Below, piece after piece: positions 60,074-64,000 of a stretch of DNA of 64,000 nt. The notes under the pieces are model-generated. The model saw only the letters and a program-made list of their open reading frames with translations, was not told the DNA's origin and searched no databases. The stretch is from NCBI GenBank assembly GCA_963843755.1, contig CAWJLS010000004.1, positions 248,001 through 312,000 on the forward strand, written 5' to 3'. Made by a program: the position numbers and the translations under genes. Position 1 is the first letter of the stretch. Each line of letters begins with the position of its first letter. The DNA comes from CAWJLS01 sp963843755 (GTDB lineage Bacteria; Acidobacteriota; Thermoanaerobaculia; Multivoradales; DATKCC01).

Positions 60074-60600
60074 TCGTCCGCCAGGGAGAGCGTGAAGAGG
60101 CCGTCCGCATCGAGCGCGATCGACGGGACGGGCAGGAGAGGGACCGCTACCGGGTGACCATCGGCGAGACCGTCCACACGGTCGAGGCCCGCCGGCTGCG
60201 CGACCGCGACGCACTCTGGAGCCTGATCGTCGACGGGACGCAGCACGAGGTCGGGGTACGCAGGGGCCGGGGTGAGCGCTACACCGTCTCGACGCTCCGG
60301 GCGACCCACGCGGTCGAGGTCACCGATCCGCTGACCCATCTCGCCCGGGAGGCCCACGGCGCCGCCGCCGGCGGCGGGTTCGAGGCGGTCGCCGCCTACA
60401 TGCCCGGCCGGGTGGTGGCGGTGCTGGTCGAGGAGGGCGACGAGGTCGAGGCCGGCCAGGGGGTGGTGGTGCTCGAGGCGATGAAGATGGAGAACGAGAT
60501 CGCCACCGAGCGCGCGGGGCGGATCGGCAAGATCCACGTCGAGGCCGGCCAGGCGGTCGAGGGCGGCGACCCGCTGTTCGAGCTCGGCCCGCCCGAGTGA
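60064..60600 (+). CDS. Biotin carboxyl carrier protein (biotinyl domain)
   Basis: 178 residues from GTG 60064 with GGAGG six bases upstream; it overlaps the end of the biotin carboxylase gene by 10 bases. The first 100 residues form a beta-rich region like the 'BT' domain of PccA-type carboxylases (DALWSLIVDGTQHEVGVRRG). The C-terminal 80 residues are the biotinyl domain, with the biotinylated lysine in VVLEAMKMENEIATERAG and PGRVVAVLVEEGDEVEAGQG. The separation from the carboxylase gives a three-subunit enzyme (BC, BCCP, CT). Confidence 0.92.
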   Translation: MELIVRQGEREEAVRIERDRRDGQERDRYRVTIGETVHTVEARRLRDRDALWSLIVDGTQHEVGVRRGRGERYTVSTLRATHAVEVTDPLTHLAREAHGAAAGGGFEAVAAYMPGRVVAVLVEEGDEVEAGQGVVVLEAMKMENEIATERAGRIGKIHVEAGQAVEGGDPLFELGPPE

Positions 60601-60627
60601 GCCGCCGAGATCCTGCCTGAGCCCGGT

Positions 60628-60657
60628 CCGGCGCGGCTCAGCGAGACGCCGCGCCGG
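60628..60657. terminator. Stem-loop at the junction of convergent genes
   Basis: CCGGCGCGGC and GCCGCGCCGG form a perfect 10-bp stem with a 10-base loop, between the carrier gene (ends 60600) and the last codons of the convergent phosphodiesterase-fold gene (ends 60638). No U tract. Possible bidirectional terminator. Confidence 0.4.
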
Positions 60658-63055
60658 CCGCCGAGCTCGCTGAGGACGTCGCCGCGCGCGTCGTCACCGA
60701 TGCCGGTTCCGCCGCGGTCTCCGGCGGCCGGGCGATCCAGTCCGCGGTGCCCGCCCCGGGCCAGTCGGTCTCGACCCCCATCAGGTCGGCCACCCAGCCG
60801 GTGACCTCTTGGATCGGAGGCGATCCGTCGATCCGGCCCGGCGTGACGTCGTCACCCAGGGCGATGAAAAGCGCCCGCTGGTCGTGCTCCATCGGCGTGC
60901 GGATGCCGTGGTCGGACATCACGATGAGCACGTCGCCCGGATGCAGGTGGCTGGCGACACCGCTCAAGCGTTGGTCCATGTAGCGATAGGTGCGGTACAG
61001 GAGGGTGTCGCCGTCGTCCTGCTCCGTCCGGGTCATGGCCTGGAACTGGGTGTGGGTCAGCAGGTCGAGGGAGGCGACCCGGAGCGCCACGTAGTCGATG
61101 GTCGACTCCTGGGCGAGCCGGTCGAGCACGTCGAAGTCGGCCGCCATCTCGCGCAGGAAGTCGAGGGCGAGATCGGCCGGGGTATCGGCCTTTTCGGGCG
61201 CGGCCTGGAGGCCGAGGAGATCCTGCTCCGCGGGGGTCAGCTTCCGGGACGAGCGGTAGCCGGGGAGTTGGTGGACCTCGTCGCCAGGTCCTCGGACCTG
61301 GGCCTGCCGCCCGACCTCCAGCCCTCCGTGGGAGCGTAGCAGGTTGACGGTGCTGTAGCCGTGCTCGGCGAAGGTCTCGAAGATCTGGGCCTGTTTCGGC
61401 AGCACCCAGCCCACGGCTGCAAACGGGTTGCGACCGACGAAGTTGAGCCCCTCGATCTCGCCACCGAGCTGATGAACGAGATCGAACAGCGAGCGGACGC
61501 CGGACTTCTTCGGGTAGACCAGCTTGGCGACCGCGGTGGCGGTGAACGGCGGAACGCTGTCGAGCACCGCACGCCGGCCCCGGCGGATCGCCTGGGCGAA
61601 GAACGGCATCTCTCCGCGGGCCAGGCCGTACTCGACGAGCCGCCAGTCTCCACAGTCCAGGATCACCTGGAACACGCGTCGGTGCGGTGAGCCGGTTGCT
61701 TCCTCGGGAGAGGACAGGAAGTGCGCGAGCGAGGCAGTCCGCTCCGTGGTCGTAGTGGGAGGATGTCGGACGACGTCGACGTCCACCGAGGCATCCGGGT
61801 TTGCCCAGACCGCCCCGGAGCCGGCAACCCGTCCCGCGGCGTCGCGCAGCACCCACCGCTGGGGCCACGTCCCGACCCCGCGTTCCACCTGGGCAGTGCC
61901 GGAGGCGGTCAGGTTGATCGGAACGTAGGCCGAATCGACGGTTTCGTCGAGCGCGGGCGAGACCATGATCGTGTCGCCAGGGCGATGATCTGGGACCCGG
62001 AGCCGAATGGTGCCGCGGAGCTCAGCGAGACGGTTCTCTCCGAACAACGATTGGGTCTCCGAGCGCTGGATGTCCTCGCGGGTGATCACTTCCAGGTCGC
62101 CGACCTCGTCCACCGCCCGGTCGTAGGTGGCGAGAGCCTCGTCGTACGCGCCGCTGACCACCAACGTTCCGATCAGACGCAGATAGACCAACTTCAACAG
62201 CACCGGGTCGATCCTGTCGCCGTGCCTGGCTGCGTCGCGCAGTCGATCGAGCGTCGAGCGTTTCGGATCCTGCAACTGGTGGCCGCTGAGCATGACCGCG
62301 TGCAGCGCGTCGAGCCGTGCAGGGTCTCCACCATGTTCCTTCCACTCCTCGAACGTGGCGTCGAGGCCCTCGACGTCGCCGAGGCCGGCCAGGATGTTGG
62401 TGTCGAGGGAGTACCAGGCGCTCCGGAAGTGCGGCGGGAAGCGATCGGGTTTCGTTCCGATGAGCTCCCGGGCGTCACGCCATTCGTTCCGACGGATATG
62501 GCGCTGCGCCAGCTCCAGGCGGAGCGTGGGTTCCGCCCCGCCGGCCTCCGGCAGGCGCTGCTCCATCTCCTGGAGGACCGACTGCTCGTCTTCCGTCCGG
62601 CTGCGGAAAGTGAGCTCCTGGAGCAGCAGAAACCCGTCCTCCGGATACGCGACGGCGCCGCGGTGTGCGAGGTCGGCGGCGGCTCCCGGCTCGCCGCGGT
62701 CGCCGCGGTCGGCGACGACCAGGGAGGTCAGCTCGGGGCGGGGGAGCCAGCCATCGGTCCGCGGGTCGTCGAGCAGCCCTTCCAGCAGGCCGACGCAACT
62801 CTTCTTTCCGTCGGTCTGGAGCAGGGCCAGGCAGCGGCACTGGGCGGCGCGGAGCCCCTCCGAGTCCGGGCCGACGAGGCCTTCGCTGCTCGAGAGCGCC
62901 GTCTGCCAGTCGCCACGCTCGACCGCCGTGCAGGCCGCGTCGACCGCCCTGTAGCGCCGGAGCCGCGGCATCGTGCGCAGGAACAGGTAGGCCGCGATGC
63001 CCACCAGCGCCAGGAGGATGGCCAGCCGGACGAGGAGTGGGCGCGACAGCTTCAC
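60638..63055 (-). CDS. Membrane-anchored phosphodiesterase/alkaline-phosphatase-fold protein with helical-repeat N-terminus
   Basis: 805 residues from a GTG that overlaps the upstream stop (GTGA). A single helix near the N-terminus (LVRLAILLALVGIAAYLFLR) is followed by about 330 residues of TPR-like helical repeats, a beta-rich segment (about 350-440), and a type I phosphodiesterase-like catalytic domain with QVILDCGDWRLVEYGLARGE, SVPPFTATAVAKLVYP (candidate nucleophile Thr), VALRVASLDLLTHTQF and LIVMSDHGIRTPMEHDQ. It may hydrolyse or transfer phosphate esters at the envelope surface. The C-terminus is Ala/Ser-rich. Coupled to the gene at 63052. Confidence 0.8.
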   Translation of the reverse strand: MKLSRPLLVRLAILLALVGIAAYLFLRTMPRLRRYRAVDAACTAVERGDWQTALSSSEGLVGPDSEGLRAAQCRCLALLQTDGKKSCVGLLEGLLDDPRTDGWLPRPELTSLVVADRGDRGEPGAAADLAHRGAVAYPEDGFLLLQELTFRSRTEDEQSVLQEMEQRLPEAGGAEPTLRLELAQRHIRRNEWRDARELIGTKPDRFPPHFRSAWYSLDTNILAGLGDVEGLDATFEEWKEHGGDPARLDALHAVMLSGHQLQDPKRSTLDRLRDAARHGDRIDPVLLKLVYLRLIGTLVVSGAYDEALATYDRAVDEVGDLEVITREDIQRSETQSLFGENRLAELRGTIRLRVPDHRPGDTIMVSPALDETVDSAYVPINLTASGTAQVERGVGTWPQRWVLRDAAGRVAGSGAVWANPDASVDVDVVRHPPTTTTERTASLAHFLSSPEEATGSPHRRVFQVILDCGDWRLVEYGLARGEMPFFAQAIRRGRRAVLDSVPPFTATAVAKLVYPKKSGVRSLFDLVHQLGGEIEGLNFVGRNPFAAVGWVLPKQAQIFETFAEHGYSTVNLLRSHGGLEVGRQAQVRGPGDEVHQLPGYRSSRKLTPAEQDLLGLQAAPEKADTPADLALDFLREMAADFDVLDRLAQESTIDYVALRVASLDLLTHTQFQAMTRTEQDDGDTLLYRTYRYMDQRLSGVASHLHPGDVLIVMSDHGIRTPMEHDQRALFIALGDDVTPGRIDGSPPIQEVTGWVADLMGVETDWPGAGTADWIARPPETAAEPASVTTRAATSSASSAAGAASR

Positions 63056-64000
63056 GGGGCCACCAGGTCGGCTTCGAAGAGGTAGCTGTCCTCGCCCCGG
63101 TGGGCTCTGAGGTCGAGCCGCTTCCAGGGGTAGAACGACGACGGCAGCGGGGTCGTGCCGGAGGCCTGGGCCAGCAGGCTGTCGACCGGCGGCATGCGCG
63201 AGAGCTCGAAGCGCGCCTCGCTCCCTTCGGACGACCAGGGAGGGTCGCCGGGAGCGCTGGCTCCGCGAGGCGGATTCGCCAGGGCCGCCTGGAGGCTCGC
63301 GGCGTTCCACCCGATCACCAGGGTGTCGTCGGTGGCCACGTAGCACGGCGCCAGGTCGGGCATGACCCGGACGTTGCTCAGGCAGGCGCCGCTCCAGCCG
63401 CCGAGCGTGAAGTCGTTGCGCCGGGCGGGCCAGGTCGCCATCAGGTCGTGGAGGAACTTCTCCATCACCTCGACCGCCAGGTCGCGATCCCGGATGTCGA
63501 GGGCCAGGGCGATGGGTGGGATGCGCTCACCGGGCGACGGCGGGTAGATCGCCAGCTCCCAGACGCCGGCGAGGGCGGTGCCCTCGAACAGCTTGCTCTG
63601 CAGGCGGTAGAGCCGGGCACCCCAGTCGCCCCCCTGGATGAACCGGGCCAGGTTGAGGCCGCCGTCCGGACGCAGGCGCAGGTGCACCAGGCTGGTGCTG
63701 TCGCTCAGGTGGGGTGGCCCGGCCGGCTCCGCGGCCGGCAGGACGAGGGAGATCGGGCCCTCGATCCCGGCCGGGTAGACCTCGCCGTCGAGGGTGACGG
63801 AGCCGTCCTCGGCCGTCGTGCCGCGGACCACCAACCAGCGGCCGGGCTCCGTGCTGGCGGCGAACACCCAGCCGGCGTCGCCCCGCAGCGTGTCGATCCA
63901 CTCCGGTGTGTCGCTGTCCTCGGCGCAGCGGAGCGCTCCCGCCAGGTCGCAGCCTCCCGCGCCCGGGTCGTCGCCGGTCGCGTCCTCCGCCGCGGGACTC
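63052..64000 (-). CDS. Uncharacterised protein (N-terminal part outside window)
   Basis: The reverse strand is open from a stop at 63052-63054 to the window edge, at least 316 codons, with its N-terminus missing. It overlaps the phosphodiesterase-fold gene by four bases (GTGA). Readable blocks include GDAGWVFAASTEPGRWLVVR, LDGEVYPAGIEGPISLVLP, PIALALDIRDRDLAVEVMEK, APCYVATDDTLVIGWNAASL and a C-terminal SYLFEADLVAP. This pattern is that of an alternating beta/alpha protein without a recognised family; it recalls DUF3352-like secreted proteins only loosely. A GTG at 63867 is an internal candidate start, but the frame continues coherently upstream. Confidence 0.6.
   Translation of the reverse strand, partial: SPAAEDATGDDPGAGGCDLAGALRCAEDSDTPEWIDTLRGDAGWVFAASTEPGRWLVVRGTTAEDGSVTLDGEVYPAGIEGPISLVLPAAEPAGPPHLSDSTSLVHLRLRPDGGLNLARFIQGGDWGARLYRLQSKLFEGTALAGVWELAIYPPSPGERIPPIALALDIRDRDLAVEVMEKFLHDLMATWPARRNDFTLGGWSGACLSNVRVMPDLAPCYVATDDTLVIGWNAASLQAALANPPRGASAPGDPPWSSEGSEARFELSRMPPVDSLLAQASGTTPLPSSFYPWKRLDLRAHRGEDSYLFEADLVAP

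Overview
This is a strongly GC-rich chromosomal window from a didermic bacterium. It has no rRNA, tRNA, phage, IS element or CRISPR array that I could recognise. Two PilY1/minor-pilin operons, an FtsE-FtsX pair, a DUF2239 protein, large mosaic secreted proteins and a UbiA-type decaprenyl-phosphate phosphoribosyltransferase together suggest an Acidobacteriota-like (Thermoanaerobaculia/Holophagae-type) genome. That assignment is inference from gene content; no marker gene settles it.

Layout. 1-2.1 kb: end of a MATE transporter and a DUF2239 gene. 2.1-7.0 kb: a 1452-residue secreted mosaic protein followed by decayed coding remnants. 7.0-9.6 kb: a compact toxin-antitoxin patch (HigA with a broken HigB, a truncated nucleotidyltransferase-like gene with an Xre regulator, VapBC with a palindromic operator candidate, and an orphan MNT nucleotidyltransferase). 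9.7-20.5 kb: housekeeping genes (ftsX, ftsE, gatB, acyl-CoA carboxylase carboxyltransferase, a TldD/TldE pair, a TPR lipoprotein-like or secreted protein and its coupled partner).

20.7-43.1 kb is the core of the window: a type IV pilus regulon. An NtrC-type response regulator (PilR-like) sits at one end. PilS-like kinase, prepilin peptidase and a pilin with a conserved N-terminus sit at the other. Between them are two tandem paralogous operons with identical order fimT-pilV-pilW-pilX-pilY1. Each of the three pilin transcription units (pilin, operon B, operon A) is preceded by a sequence with the GG-N10-GC geometry of a sigma-54 promoter, and two of them have an inverted repeat about 80-90 bp upstream of the predicted start, where an enhancer-binding protein such as the encoded NtrC-type regulator could bind. 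The pilin gene ends in a clear intrinsic terminator. Operon A carries one extra 3' gene for an exported FxLYD-domain-like protein. The motor, platform and secretin genes are not in the window.

43.2-58.4 kb: a second M20 peptidase and then a surface-glycan region (three large GT-C-type/YfhO-type membrane proteins, a DegT aminotransferase, two GT2 glycosyltransferases, a methyltransferase, a sulfatase-fold lipoprotein, and a UbiA prenyl-phosphate phosphoribosyltransferase). 58.5-60.6 kb: biotin carboxylase and biotinyl carrier protein, which would complete the carboxylase whose carboxyltransferase lies at 14-16 kb. 60.6-64 kb: a phosphodiesterase-fold membrane protein coupled to an unrecognised gene that runs off the end.
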